DNA of 40,013 nt, from contig JAFVTV010000034.1 in NCBI GenBank assembly GCA_017502975.1, positions 1-40,013 of the forward strand, in the 5' to 3' direction. This document shows positions 21,800-30,533 of this stretch, piece by piece (positions within the stretch are counted from its first letter, which is position 1; every line of letters begins with the position of its first letter). This DNA comes from Clostridia bacterium (GTDB taxonomy: Bacteria; Bacillota; Clostridia; Oscillospirales; CAG-272). The translations under genes and the position numbers were made by a program. The notes beneath the pieces were generated by a model. The model was not told the DNA's origin, made no database searches, and saw only the letters and a list, made by a program, of their open reading frames with translations.

Positions 21800-24640
21800 A
21801 TGGCAAACGAGCTTATTTTAAAGGGCGTGCGCGTCCACAATTTAAAAAATATAGATGTGACCATACCGCGTGATAAGCTGGTGGTGCTAACGGGTCTTTC
21901 GGGGTCGGGCAAGTCCTCGCTTGCCTTTGATACCATTTATGCCGAGGGGCACCGCCGCTTTGTCGAATCGCTCTCGTCTTATGCGCGTATGTTTCTCGGG
22001 CAGCTCGACAAGCCCGATATCGATAGCATTGAGGGTCTGTCGCCTGCCATTTCCATCGACCAAAAGACCACCTCAAAAAATCCGCGCTCCACGGTAGGCA
22101 CGGTAACCGAGATTTACGACTATTTGCGCTTGCTGTATGCGCGTATCGGTGTACCGCACTGTCCTGTGTGCGGCAAGGAGATCCGTCAGCAGTCAAAGGA
22201 TCAGATCGTTGACCGCATTATGGCGCTTCCCGCAGGCACGCGCTTTATGGTGCTGGCGCCCGTGGTGCGCGGGCAAAAGGGCATGCACGAAAAGGTGCTT
22301 GCCGATGCAAGAAAAAGCGGTTATGTCCGTGTGCGTGTTGATGGCAGCATGTACGAGCTTTCCGAGGAGATCAAGCTTGATAAAAATAAAAAGCACACGC
22401 TCGAGGTGGTGGTTGACCGCCTTGTTTTGCGCGATGATATCAGGGCACGCCTTGGCGACTCGGTTGAAACAGCGCTCTCGCTTGCAAGCGGAAATTTACT
22501 GATTGCCCCCGTGGCACGCGAGGGAGAGGTGGCCCCCGCAGAACTTGCGTTTTCCGAGAATTATGCCTGTGAGGAGCACGGCATTTCTTTTGGCGAACTT
22601 GAGCCGCGTATGTTTTCCTTTAACAGTCCGCAGGGTGCATGCCCCAAATGCGCGGGGCTTGGACAAATGCGCCGTCTTGCCGTGTATAAATTGATTCCCG
22701 ATGACCGCCTTTCCTTGTCCGAAGGAGCAATTGCCGTAAACGGCTTTAAGAGCCTTGCGGCAGAGGATGGGTGGAACGGCCCGCTGTTTGCCGCGGTTGG
22801 TGAAAAATACGGCTTTTCAATGGATACGCCGATCAGTGAATTTACCAAGGAGCAAATGGATGTGCTCTATTACGGCTCCGGTGAGGAAAAATATCACGTG
22901 GTGCGTTATTTCGGCAAGGAAGCGCATGAGCAGGTGGTAAAATTTGAGGGGCTCGTCAGAATGATCGAGAACCGCATGAACATGGGCGGAAATGAATATT
23001 ACGATGATTTCATTGAGGATGCGCCCTGTCCCGAATGTGGCGGTAAGCGCCTGTCAAAAACGGTGCTTTCGGTTACCGTTGGCGGCAAGAATATTGATGA
23101 TCTTTGCAATCTTTCGGTAAAGGATGCACTTGATTTTATAAACGGACTTACTCTTAGTGAAACAGAGCAAACCATTGCAAAGGAAATCCTAAAAGAGGTG
23201 CGCGCACGCCTTGGGTTCCTCATTAGCGTGGGGCTTGATTATCTGACGCTCGCCCGCCGTGCAGGCACGCTTTCGGGCGGTGAGGCACAGCGTATTCGCC
23301 TTGCCACCCAGATCGGCTCCTCGCTTATGGGTGTCTTGTATATTCTCGATGAGCCCAGCATCGGGCTTCATCAAAGAGATAACGGCAAGCTCATTCGTAC
23401 GCTGCAGCGCTTGCGCGATCTTGGCAATAGTGTGCTTGTGGTAGAGCACGATGAGGAAACCATGGAGTCGGCAGACTTTATTGTGGATATCGGTCCCGGC
23501 GCGGGCATACACGGCGGCGAGGTGGTGGTAGCAGGTACGCCCGCTGAGGTCATGCAGTGCAAAAATTCCATCACCGGTGCATACCTTTCGGGTAAAAAGT
23601 CGATTCCCGTACCCAAAGAGCGCCGCCCCGGCAACGGTCATGTGCTGTCGGTCAAGGGTGCACGTCAAAATAACCTCAAGGGCATTGACGTGGATATCCC
23701 TCTTGGCTCGCTGGTGTGTGTTACGGGCGTGTCGGGGTCGGGTAAATCCTCGCTTGTCAACGGTATTCTTTATCCGTATCTTGCGCACAAATTAAACCGT
23801 TCTGCAACCTTTGCGGGGCCGCACGATAAGATCGAGGGCGTGGAGCATCTTGATAAGGTCATCGACATCGACCAAAGCCCGATCGGGCGCACACCACGCT
23901 CTAATCCCGCTACCTATACGGGGCTGTTCAGTGAAATTCGCGATCTTTTTGCAAAGACCCCCGATGCCCGCGCACATGGCTATAAAAGCGGACGCTTTTC
24001 CTTTAACGTCAAAGGCGGGCGGTGCGAGGCATGCGAGGGCGACGGTGTAAAGAAGATCGAAATGCACTTTTTGCCCGATGTTTATGTGAAGTGCGATGTC
24101 TGCCACGGCAAGCGCTATAACCGTGACACGCTTGAGGTGCTCTATAAGGGAAAGAGCATTGCCGATGTGCTTGAAATGACGGTAGAGGAGGGGCTTTCCT
24201 TCTTCTCGGATATCCCCGCGATCAAAAGGAAACTTCAAACCATGTTTGATGTGGGGCTTGGCTATATTGCGATCGGACAGTCCTCTACCACGCTTTCGGG
24301 TGGAGAAGCCCAGCGTATTAAGCTTGCCACCGAGCTTGCCAGGCGCAGCACGGGGAAAACCATTTATATTCTTGATGAGCCCACAACAGGGCTTCACAGC
24401 GCAGACGTTGCCAAGCTTATTTATATGCTGCAGCGCCTTGTGGATGCGGGCAATACCGTGCTTGTGATCGAGCACAATCTTGACGTGATAAAAACTGCTG
24501 ATCACATCATCGATCTCGGTCCCGAAGGTGGCGAGGGTGGCGGCACAGTGCTAGCCACGGGCACACCCGAGGAGATCGCCAACGTTCCGCATTCCTATAC
24601 GGGGCAGTATTTAAAAAAATGGCTTGAGAAGGGAAAGTAA
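21800..24640 (+). CDS. uvrA: Excinuclease ABC subunit A
   Basis: A 946-aa dimeric ATPase that finds helix-distorting lesions and loads UvrB. It has two ABC modules with Walker [17 protein letters not shown] near residue 32 and [17 protein letters not shown] near 645, and two signature motifs, [17 protein letters not shown] and [17 protein letters not shown]. The second zinc module is standard ([11 protein letters not shown] ... [10 protein letters not shown]). The first has CEEH in place of the usual CxxC, then ACPKC, so one zinc ligand may be His. I chose ATG 21800, 1 nt after the uvrB stop; a longer frame would overlap uvrB. It is co-transcribed with uvrB, and the rRNA methyltransferase follows 6 nt after. 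Confidence 0.97.
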   Translation: MANELILKGVRVHNLKNIDVTIPRDKLVVLTGLSGSGKSSLAFDTIYAEGHRRFVESLSSYARMFLGQLDKPDIDSIEGLSPAISIDQKTTSKNPRSTVGTVTEIYDYLRLLYARIGVPHCPVCGKEIRQQSKDQIVDRIMALPAGTRFMVLAPVVRGQKGMHEKVLADARKSGYVRVRVDGSMYELSEEIKLDKNKKHTLEVVVDRLVLRDDIRARLGDSVETALSLASGNLLIAPVAREGEVAPAELAFSENYACEEHGISFGELEPRMFSFNSPQGACPKCAGLGQMRRLAVYKLIPDDRLSLSEGAIAVNGFKSLAAEDGWNGPLFAAVGEKYGFSMDTPISEFTKEQMDVLYYGSGEEKYHVVRYFGKEAHEQVVKFEGLVRMIENRMNMGGNEYYDDFIEDAPCPECGGKRLSKTVLSVTVGGKNIDDLCNLSVKDALDFINGLTLSETEQTIAKEILKEVRARLGFLISVGLDYLTLARRAGTLSGGEAQRIRLATQIGSSLMGVLYILDEPSIGLHQRDNGKLIRTLQRLRDLGNSVLVVEHDEETMESADFIVDIGPGAGIHGGEVVVAGTPAEVMQCKNSITGAYLSGKKSIPVPKERRPGNGHVLSVKGARQNNLKGIDVDIPLGSLVCVTGVSGSGKSSLVNGILYPYLAHKLNRSATFAGPHDKIEGVEHLDKVIDIDQSPIGRTPRSNPATYTGLFSEIRDLFAKTPDARAHGYKSGRFSFNVKGGRCEACEGDGVKKIEMHFLPDVYVKCDVCHGKRYNRDTLEVLYKGKSIADVLEMTVEEGLSFFSDIPAIKRKLQTMFDVGLGYIAIGQSSTTLSGGEAQRIKLATELARRSTGKTIYILDEPTTGLHSADVAKLIYMLQRLVDAGNTVLVIEHNLDVIKTADHIIDLGPEGGEGGGTVLATGTPEEIANVPHSYTGQYLKKWLEKGK

Positions 24641-24646
24641 TAGACA

Positions 24647-25774
24647 ATGGAATTTGTAGCAACCTGCCTGTTTGGGCTTGAAAAGCAGCTTGGCGAGGAG
24701 CTCGATGCCTTGGGGCTTCGGCGCCTTGAAACGATCGACGGGCGTATAACCTTTCGGGGCGAGATGCTTGACATTGCCCGCGCCAATATGCGCCTTAGAT
24801 GTGCGGAGCGCATTTACATCAAGGTCGGTGCTTTCCCCGCGCGCAGCTTTACAGAGCTGTTTGACGGTGTAAGAGCGCTCCCGTTTGAGGACTATATTGG
24901 AGAGATCGATGCCTTTCCCGTCAAGGGGCACGCCATCAAAAGCACGCTTTTTTCTGTACCCGATTGCCAAAGCATTGTCAAAAAGGCGATCGTGGAGCGC
25001 CTGCGCGCCGCGCACGGCGTAACCGCTTTGCCCGAGGACGGCGCAAAATATCAGATTGAATTTTTCATATTTAAGGATGTTGCCACGCTGATGATCGATA
25101 CCAGCGGTGTAGCACTCCATAAGCGCGGATACCGCCCCGCGGCAGGTGCCGCGCCCCTTCGCGAAACGCTGGGTGCGGCAATCGCGCTTACCGCCCGCCC
25201 TCGCACCGATACACTTATCTGGGATCCCTTTTGCGGTTCGGGCACGATCGTGATTGAGGCGGCGATGATAGAAAAGGGAATATCCCCCAATACGGGGCGA
25301 GTTTTTGCCGCAATGGACTATGATTTCCTTGACCACCGCATTTGGCAAAGGGCACGCGAGGAAGCCGAGGATCTTGTCAAACGTGATGAGAAAATAGAGC
25401 TTTTTGGCTCGGATATTGATGAAAAGGTCTTGCAGTATGCAAGGGAAAATGCGGCGCGTGCAGGCGTTGCGGATGCTATTAAATTTTTCCGCATGGATGC
25501 TAGAAAAATCGAAAAGCCCGACCGCCGCGGCACACTCATTTGCAACCCGCCTTATGGCGAGCGCATGATGGAATTAAAAGAGGTTGAGGCGCTTTACCGT
25601 GATATTGGTAAAACCTTTGCTACCTTTGACCCGTGGCAGATGTACGTGCTGACCTCGCACCCGCAGTTTGAGCGCTTTTTCGGCCGCCGTGCCGACAAAA
25701 AACGCCGTCTTTATAACGGTATGATCCCGTGTGATCTTTATCAATATTTCAAGCCGAAATTTCCGAAAAAATAA
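24647..25774 (+). CDS. rlmL: THUMP-domain class I rRNA methyltransferase (RlmL/YpsC type)
   Basis: A 375-aa protein with an N-terminal THUMP-like RNA-binding domain (about residues 1-155) and a C-terminal Rossmann methyltransferase. SAM-binding motif I is LIWDPFCGSGTIVIEA (about 190-205), the acidic SAM ligand is in ELFGSDIDEKVL, and the catalytic motif IV is LICNPPYGERM. The family methylates guanosine N2 in 23S rRNA (m2G2445 in E. coli, where the enzyme is the N-terminal half of RlmKL; YpsC in B. subtilis). It starts 6 nt after uvrA on ATG 24647 with GGGAAAGTAA upstream, so it belongs to the uvrBA transcript and is closed by a strong terminator. Confidence 0.93.
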   Translation: MEFVATCLFGLEKQLGEELDALGLRRLETIDGRITFRGEMLDIARANMRLRCAERIYIKVGAFPARSFTELFDGVRALPFEDYIGEIDAFPVKGHAIKSTLFSVPDCQSIVKKAIVERLRAAHGVTALPEDGAKYQIEFFIFKDVATLMIDTSGVALHKRGYRPAAGAAPLRETLGAAIALTARPRTDTLIWDPFCGSGTIVIEAAMIEKGISPNTGRVFAAMDYDFLDHRIWQRAREEAEDLVKRDEKIELFGSDIDEKVLQYARENAARAGVADAIKFFRMDARKIEKPDRRGTLICNPPYGERMMELKEVEALYRDIGKTFATFDPWQMYVLTSHPQFERFFGRRADKKRRLYNGMIPCDLYQYFKPKFPKK

Positions 25775-25793
25775 CCAAGATATCAAGTGTTGC

Positions 25794-25834
25794 AAGAAGG
25801 AACCGCGCCCAACGGTACGGTTCCTTCTTTTTTT
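25794..25834 (+). terminator. Terminator of the uvrB-uvrA-rlmL transcript
   Basis: A 12-bp stem AAGAAGGAACCG / CGGTTCCTTCTT (25794-25805, 25818-25829), 12-nt loop, then a run of T. Confidence 0.92.
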
Positions 25835-25855
25835 GCGCTTTTCTTGCTTCACCAC

Positions 25856-25884
25856 TTGACATTTCCATATAAAAATAGTATAAT
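25856..25884 (+). promoter_or_regulatory. Promoter of the miaB-YlbF-mutS-mutL cluster
   Basis: TTGACA (25856-25861), 17-bp spacer, TATAAT (25879-25884): a perfect consensus, 35 bp before miaB. Confidence 0.9.
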
Positions 25885-25919
25885 ATTAAACTGTAATATT
25901 ATATTTAAAGGAGTTCCCG

Positions 25920-27332
25920 ATGTCCGAGAATTGCAAAGGAAAGGCAAGCGTGAGTGCCGCCCTTGATATGACACCGTATATAGATGCCGTTCGTGCTTTT
26001 TCGGACGCGCGCACGTGCAAGCCACGCTGCTTTGTCCTTACGTTTGGCTGTCAGCAAAATGTGGCAGACAGCGAAAAGCTTGCGGGTATGGCAGAGAATA
26101 TGGGCTACGAGATCGTGGATGCCCCCGAGGGTGCGGATCTCATTTTGGTGAATACATGTGCCATACGTGAGCACGCCGAGCAAAAGGCACTCTCTGTGGT
26201 GGGGCAGTACAAGCACTTAAAGGAGAAAAATCCCGCGCTTATCATCGGTATTTGCGGCTGTATGGTGGCGCAGGAGCACCGCCGCGAGGAGATCAAAAAA
26301 AGTTACCCTTACGTCAGCTTTGTGCTTTGTACGTCGGTCATCTACCGTTTACCGCAGTACCTTTTTGAGGTCATGGAAAAAGGCAAGCGCATTTTGCGCG
26401 GTGAGGAGGAGCACACGGTTGCTGAGGGTGCGCCCATTCGCCGTGAGAGCACCTATCGCGCAAGTGTGAGCATCATGTACGGATGCAATAATTTTTGCTC
26501 CTACTGCATCGTTCCTTACGTGCGCGGGCGCGAGCGCAGCCGCGAGCCTGCGGCAATCATTGCCGAGGTAAGAGATTTGGTTGAAAAGGGCTATAAGGAT
26601 ATCACCTTGCTTGGACAAAACGTCAATTCCTATGGTAAGGACCGCACAGACGGCTATGCCTTTCCCCAGCTGCTTGCCGATCTTGATCGGATCGAGGGGG
26701 AGTATACGCTCCACTTTATGACAAGCCATCCAAAGGATGCAACGCGTGCGCTTGTTGATGTCATGGCTGAAAGCCGCCACGTGGCACACAGCTTCCATTT
26801 GCCCCTGCAAGCGGGGAGCGATCGGATCCTCACGCTCATGAACCGCCACTATGACCGTGCAAAATATCTTGATATTCTCGATTATATGCGTGAAAGAATA
26901 CCCGATATTTCGGTCACCTCGGATATTATCGTAGGCTTTCCCACCGAAACTGAGGCAGAATTTGAGGAAACGCTTGAAATGCTGCGCCGTGCGCGTTTTG
27001 ACATGATCTATTCCTTCATTTACTCGCCGCGAAAGGGTACACCTGCGGCGAGCATGGAGGGGCAGATCCCTCACGAGGCATCCGCCGCACGCATGAACCG
27101 TCTGCTTGCACTGCAAAATGAGATTGCCGAGGCTGCAAATAAGAGGCTTGTTGGCAAAACCGTGCGTGTGCTGTCAGAGGGGGTAAGCAAGACCGACGCT
27201 ACCACTTATACAGGTCGCACTGACCAAAATAAAATTGTATTTTTCAAAGAGCCCGTCACGGAAGGTGAGTGGGCACTTGTAAAAATAGACCGCGCCGCCG
27301 CCTTTGCGCTGTGGGGCGAGGTTGAGAAATAA
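25920..27332 (+). CDS. miaB: tRNA-2-methylthio-N6-dimethylallyladenosine synthase
   Basis: A 470-aa radical-SAM methylthiotransferase acting on i6A37 of tRNAs that read UNN codons. The N-terminal UPF0004 domain has its three cluster-binding Cys in TFGCQQNVADSEK, VNTCAIREHAEQK and GICGCMVAQE. The radical-SAM CxxxCxxC is GCNNFCSYC (about residues 182-190), followed by VPYVRGRERSR. The C-terminal TRAM domain (about 405-470) contains GKTVRVLSEG and TGRTDQNKIVFF. It starts at ATG 25920 after AAAGGAG. It is the first gene of a cluster whose order (miaB, YlbF/YmcA type, mutS, mutL) matches Bacillota genomes such as B. subtilis, where cotE intervenes. Confidence 0.97.
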   Translation: MSENCKGKASVSAALDMTPYIDAVRAFSDARTCKPRCFVLTFGCQQNVADSEKLAGMAENMGYEIVDAPEGADLILVNTCAIREHAEQKALSVVGQYKHLKEKNPALIIGICGCMVAQEHRREEIKKSYPYVSFVLCTSVIYRLPQYLFEVMEKGKRILRGEEEHTVAEGAPIRRESTYRASVSIMYGCNNFCSYCIVPYVRGRERSREPAAIIAEVRDLVEKGYKDITLLGQNVNSYGKDRTDGYAFPQLLADLDRIEGEYTLHFMTSHPKDATRALVDVMAESRHVAHSFHLPLQAGSDRILTLMNRHYDRAKYLDILDYMRERIPDISVTSDIIVGFPTETEAEFEETLEMLRRARFDMIYSFIYSPRKGTPAASMEGQIPHEASAARMNRLLALQNEIAEAANKRLVGKTVRVLSEGVSKTDATTYTGRTDQNKIVFFKEPVTEGEWALVKIDRAAAFALWGEVEK

Positions 27333-27348
27333 TTTTAGGGAACATTCA

Positions 27349-27414
27349 CCACCGGGTCCTCCTGAGCGTAGTCGAACCCGAAGGGCGACGGCTGTGCCGT
27401 CGGGATCTCGGTGG
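27349..27414. repeat. REP-like imperfect palindrome between miaB and the YlbF gene
   Basis: The outer arms CCACCG...CGGTGG enclose a perfect inner hairpin GACGGC-TGT-GCCGTC (27386-27400) and a CCTGAGCGTAGTCGAA segment. This last motif is typical of dispersed extragenic repeats in bacterial genomes. It may also act as an attenuating or stabilising stem between the two genes. There is no T-tract, so it is not a full terminator. Confidence 0.5.
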
Positions 27415-27442
27415 CAAAAAACATAAAAAAGGAGAACAAACA

Positions 27443-27829
27443 ATGGAAATTTTTGAGCTTGCCGCCGCGCTTGGCAAAAAGCTGAAGGAGGATGCGCGCA
27501 TTAAGCGTCTTGATGCCGCACGTGAAGCATATGAGGCGGATGAGAAGATCGTAAACCTCTCTATGGAATATGCTGTACAGCAGCAGGCACTGCAAACTGA
27601 GGCTGTGAAGGAGGAAAGGGACGAGGCGCTTATTGAGAGCCTTAATGCGCGTGTGGAGGAGATCTATAATGAGATCGTCAGTCTGCCCGCATATGTTGAG
27701 CTTGAAGCCGCACAAAATGAGGTCAACGACCTGATGAGCAGTGTAAATAACACCATAAACGCGCAAATGATGGGAGAGGAGCAGAGTGGCTGCACACACA
27801 ACTGTGCCACCTGCGGCGGCTGCCACTAA
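27443..27829 (+). CDS. YlbF/YmcA-family protein (RNase Y accessory factor)
   Basis: A 128-aa, mostly helical protein of the Com_YlbF family (about residues 3-110), followed by a short Cys-rich tail, CTHNCATCGGCH. In B. subtilis YlbF, YmcA and YaaT form an Fe-S-containing complex that directs RNase Y to polycistronic mRNAs and affects competence and sporulation. The gene lies where ymcA lies in B. subtilis (between miaB and mutS), but the Cys tail suits the Fe-S-binding YlbF-like members, so either could be the nearer relative. It starts at ATG 27443 after AAAGGAG. Same strand and operon as miaB, separated from it by the REP-like element. Confidence 0.88.
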   Translation: MEIFELAAALGKKLKEDARIKRLDAAREAYEADEKIVNLSMEYAVQQQALQTEAVKEERDEALIESLNARVEEIYNEIVSLPAYVELEAAQNEVNDLMSSVNNTINAQMMGEEQSGCTHNCATCGGCH

Positions 27830-27859
27830 GGCTGCTTGCGATATTGCACGCAACCGTAG

Positions 27860-27878
27860 GGGAGGGGTTCTCCCTCCC
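27860..27878. repeat. Small GC-rich hairpin upstream of mutS
   Basis: GGGAGGG-GTTCT-CCCTCCC in the 97-nt gap before mutS. It resembles the core of a dispersed repeat (GTAGGGG...); no T-tract follows, so read-through to mutS is likely. Confidence 0.45.
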
Positions 27879-27926
27879 ATCACTCCCACACATATGTAAA
27901 AATCCCACTAAAAGGAGAGCCCACTT

Positions 27927-30518
27927 ATGACACCCATGATGGAGCAATATTTTGAAATCAAAAATCAATATAAGGACTATCTCGTATTTTACCGTCTGGG
28001 TGACTTTTACGAAATGTTTTTTGAGGATGCCAAGCTTGCCTCGCGTGAGCTTGAGCTGACGCTGACGGGTAGAGATTGCGGCGAGGCAGAGCGTGCACCC
28101 ATGTGCGGCGTACCCTTTCACAGTGCGGAGGGGTATATTGCAAAGCTGATCGCCAAGGGCTACAAGGTCGCTATTTGTGAGCAAATGGAGGATCCTGCAA
28201 AGGCAAAGGGGCTTGTGAAGCGCGATATCGTGCGCATTATTACACCCGGCACCCTTCTTGAGCCCGGTATGCTTACTGAGCAGAAAAACAACTATTTGTG
28301 TGCCGTGTGCCTAGGGGAACTTTCCTTTGGACTTGCCTTTGCAGATGTTTCCACAGCAGAGGTCTTTGTGACCGAGATTGCGGGAGCAAACAGAGCGGCA
28401 CGCCTGCAAAGTGAGATCGGCACCTATCAGCCAAGCGAGGTGATCATTGATAGTCCCCGCGAGGATTGTGCCGAGCTGGCGGATTTTATCACGGGCCGCG
28501 TAGGCGCGATGCTTTCGGCAGGCGAGATCGATCGCTTTGATTTCGCGGTGGCCCTGCAAAATGTAAAGGCGCAGTTTGGCAGCGCTTTGCCAAGCGGGCT
28601 TGAGCATTCGCGCCCCGCAATTTCGGCTGCGGGCGCGCTGCTTGATTATATCAGAGATATGCAACGCAGTGATATCTCTTACATCAAAACGCTGCACGTT
28701 TATACCGACGGGCAGTATATGGATATGGATATCAACACGCGTCGCAATCTTGAGCTTTGTGAAACCATGCGCTCAAAGGAGAAAAAAGGAACGCTTTTGT
28801 GGGTGCTTGACCGCACCAAAACAGCGCCCGGAGCGCGCCTGTTGCGCTCCTATATCGAGCATCCGCTTCTCTCGGTTTCCGAGATCGCTAAGCGCCAAGG
28901 CGCGGTTGCGGAGCTGTTTGGCAATTATATGCTGCGTGAGGATCTTGGCGCGCTCTTGTCCTCGGTTCTTGACCTTGAGCGACTGATCACGCGCATTGTC
29001 TACGGTACGGCAAATGCCAAGGATCTGCGTGCCGTTGCCACGACCGTTTCGGTTTTGCCCGAGGTGCGCCGCCTGCTTGAAAATTGTCAAAATGCCGAGA
29101 TCCGCCGTATTTGGGAGGAGCTTGATGATCTTACCGATATTTACGAGCTGATTGACAGCGCCATTGATGAAAATCCCCCCTTTGTGGTCCGCGAGGGGGG
29201 AATGATCCGCGAGGGGTACAGCGCCGATGTGGATTATTTGCGCTCCGTAATGAAAGACGGAAAATCGTGGATCGAGCGCGTGGCAAACGAGGAGCGCGAG
29301 AAAACAGGCATCCGCACACTCAAGATCGGCTACAATAAGGTATTTGGGTATTACATCGAGGTGTCAAAATCCTTTATCGATCAGGTGCCTGATACATACA
29401 TCAGAAAGCAGACGCTGACCAACGGTGAGCGCTATATCACCGAGGAGCTAAAGGATATGGAGGCTACCATTTTGGGCGCCACAGATAAGGTCTGCTCACT
29501 TGAATATGAAATTTTCCAGGACGTTCGCGCCAAGGTCGCTGCCGCGGGCGAGCGTATACAGCGTGTTGCCACGCGCCTTTCCGAGCTTGACGTATATCTT
29601 TCTCTTGCCGATGTGGCGGCGCGGAACAAATATATTTGCCCTGAGGTAGACGGCGGGGATGAGATCTTTATTAAGGACGGCAGACATCCTGTGGTCGAGC
29701 AGTTTGTAAGGGATACCTATTTTGTCCCCAACGATGCCTTGCTTGATACGGGTGTTAACCGCGTGATGCTGATTACGGGTCCCAACATGGCGGGTAAATC
29801 CACCTACATGCGTCAGGTGGCATTGATCGTTTTGATGGCGCAGATCGGCTCCTTTGTACCTGCCGCATCGGCACATATCGGCATTGTGGACAAGCTCTTT
29901 ACCCGTGTCGGTGCCTCGGATGACCTTGCCTCCGGTCAGTCCACCTTTATGCTGGAAATGAACGAGGTAGCGTATATCCTGAAAAATGCGACACGCAAGA
30001 GCCTGATCATCTACGATGAGGTCGGGCGCGGCACCAGCACCTTTGACGGCATGAGTATTGCGCGTGCCATTGTCGAGTATACCAACAGTCAAAAGATCGG
30101 GGCTAAGACCCTGTTTGCCACACACTATCATGAGTTGACCTCGCTTGAAGCGGAGCTTTCGGGTGTTATAAACTATAATATTGCCGCCAAAAAGAGGGGT
30201 GATAGCATTACGTTTCTCAGAAAGATCGTGCGCGGCTCTACCGATGATAGCTACGGCATTGAGGTTGCCAAGCTTGCGGGGCTGCCAAATGAGGTCATTC
30301 GGCGCGCCAAGGAGGTGCTTGCCACCGTTGAGGAAACGGCAAAGGCGCTTTCCAAGCCCGACACCGCACCGGCAAAGCCCGCAGACGACACGCTCATTAC
30401 CATAGAGGATCAGATCAATGAGCAGGTCATCGAGGAACTGCGTAATACCGATATCAATACACTTTCGCCTTATGAGGCAATGTCATTTTTGTTTGACCTG
30501 AAAAAACGCTTACAGTAA
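27927..30518 (+). CDS. mutS: DNA mismatch repair protein MutS
   Basis: An 863-aa mismatch-recognition ATPase of the MutS1 type. The Phe-x-Glu mismatch wedge is in GDFYEMFFEDA (about residues 31-41) at the start of domain I. Connector, lever and clamp domains follow, then the ATPase with Walker A GPNMAGKSTYMRQ (about 617-629), YDEVGRGTSTFDG as Walker B, and the helix-turn-helix. The C-terminal tail includes a low-complexity Ala/Pro linker (KPDTAPAKPADDT) and a short helical oligomerisation segment. It starts at ATG 27927 after AAAGGAGAG. Next gene mutL is 15 nt away with its own strong SD. Confidence 0.98.
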   Translation: MTPMMEQYFEIKNQYKDYLVFYRLGDFYEMFFEDAKLASRELELTLTGRDCGEAERAPMCGVPFHSAEGYIAKLIAKGYKVAICEQMEDPAKAKGLVKRDIVRIITPGTLLEPGMLTEQKNNYLCAVCLGELSFGLAFADVSTAEVFVTEIAGANRAARLQSEIGTYQPSEVIIDSPREDCAELADFITGRVGAMLSAGEIDRFDFAVALQNVKAQFGSALPSGLEHSRPAISAAGALLDYIRDMQRSDISYIKTLHVYTDGQYMDMDINTRRNLELCETMRSKEKKGTLLWVLDRTKTAPGARLLRSYIEHPLLSVSEIAKRQGAVAELFGNYMLREDLGALLSSVLDLERLITRIVYGTANAKDLRAVATTVSVLPEVRRLLENCQNAEIRRIWEELDDLTDIYELIDSAIDENPPFVVREGGMIREGYSADVDYLRSVMKDGKSWIERVANEEREKTGIRTLKIGYNKVFGYYIEVSKSFIDQVPDTYIRKQTLTNGERYITEELKDMEATILGATDKVCSLEYEIFQDVRAKVAAAGERIQRVATRLSELDVYLSLADVAARNKYICPEVDGGDEIFIKDGRHPVVEQFVRDTYFVPNDALLDTGVNRVMLITGPNMAGKSTYMRQVALIVLMAQIGSFVPAASAHIGIVDKLFTRVGASDDLASGQSTFMLEMNEVAYILKNATRKSLIIYDEVGRGTSTFDGMSIARAIVEYTNSQKIGAKTLFATHYHELTSLEAELSGVINYNIAAKKRGDSITFLRKIVRGSTDDSYGIEVAKLAGLPNEVIRRAKEVLATVEETAKALSKPDTAPAKPADDTLITIEDQINEQVIEELRNTDINTLSPYEAMSFLFDLKKRLQ

Positions 30519-30533
30519 GATAGGAGGTAATCC

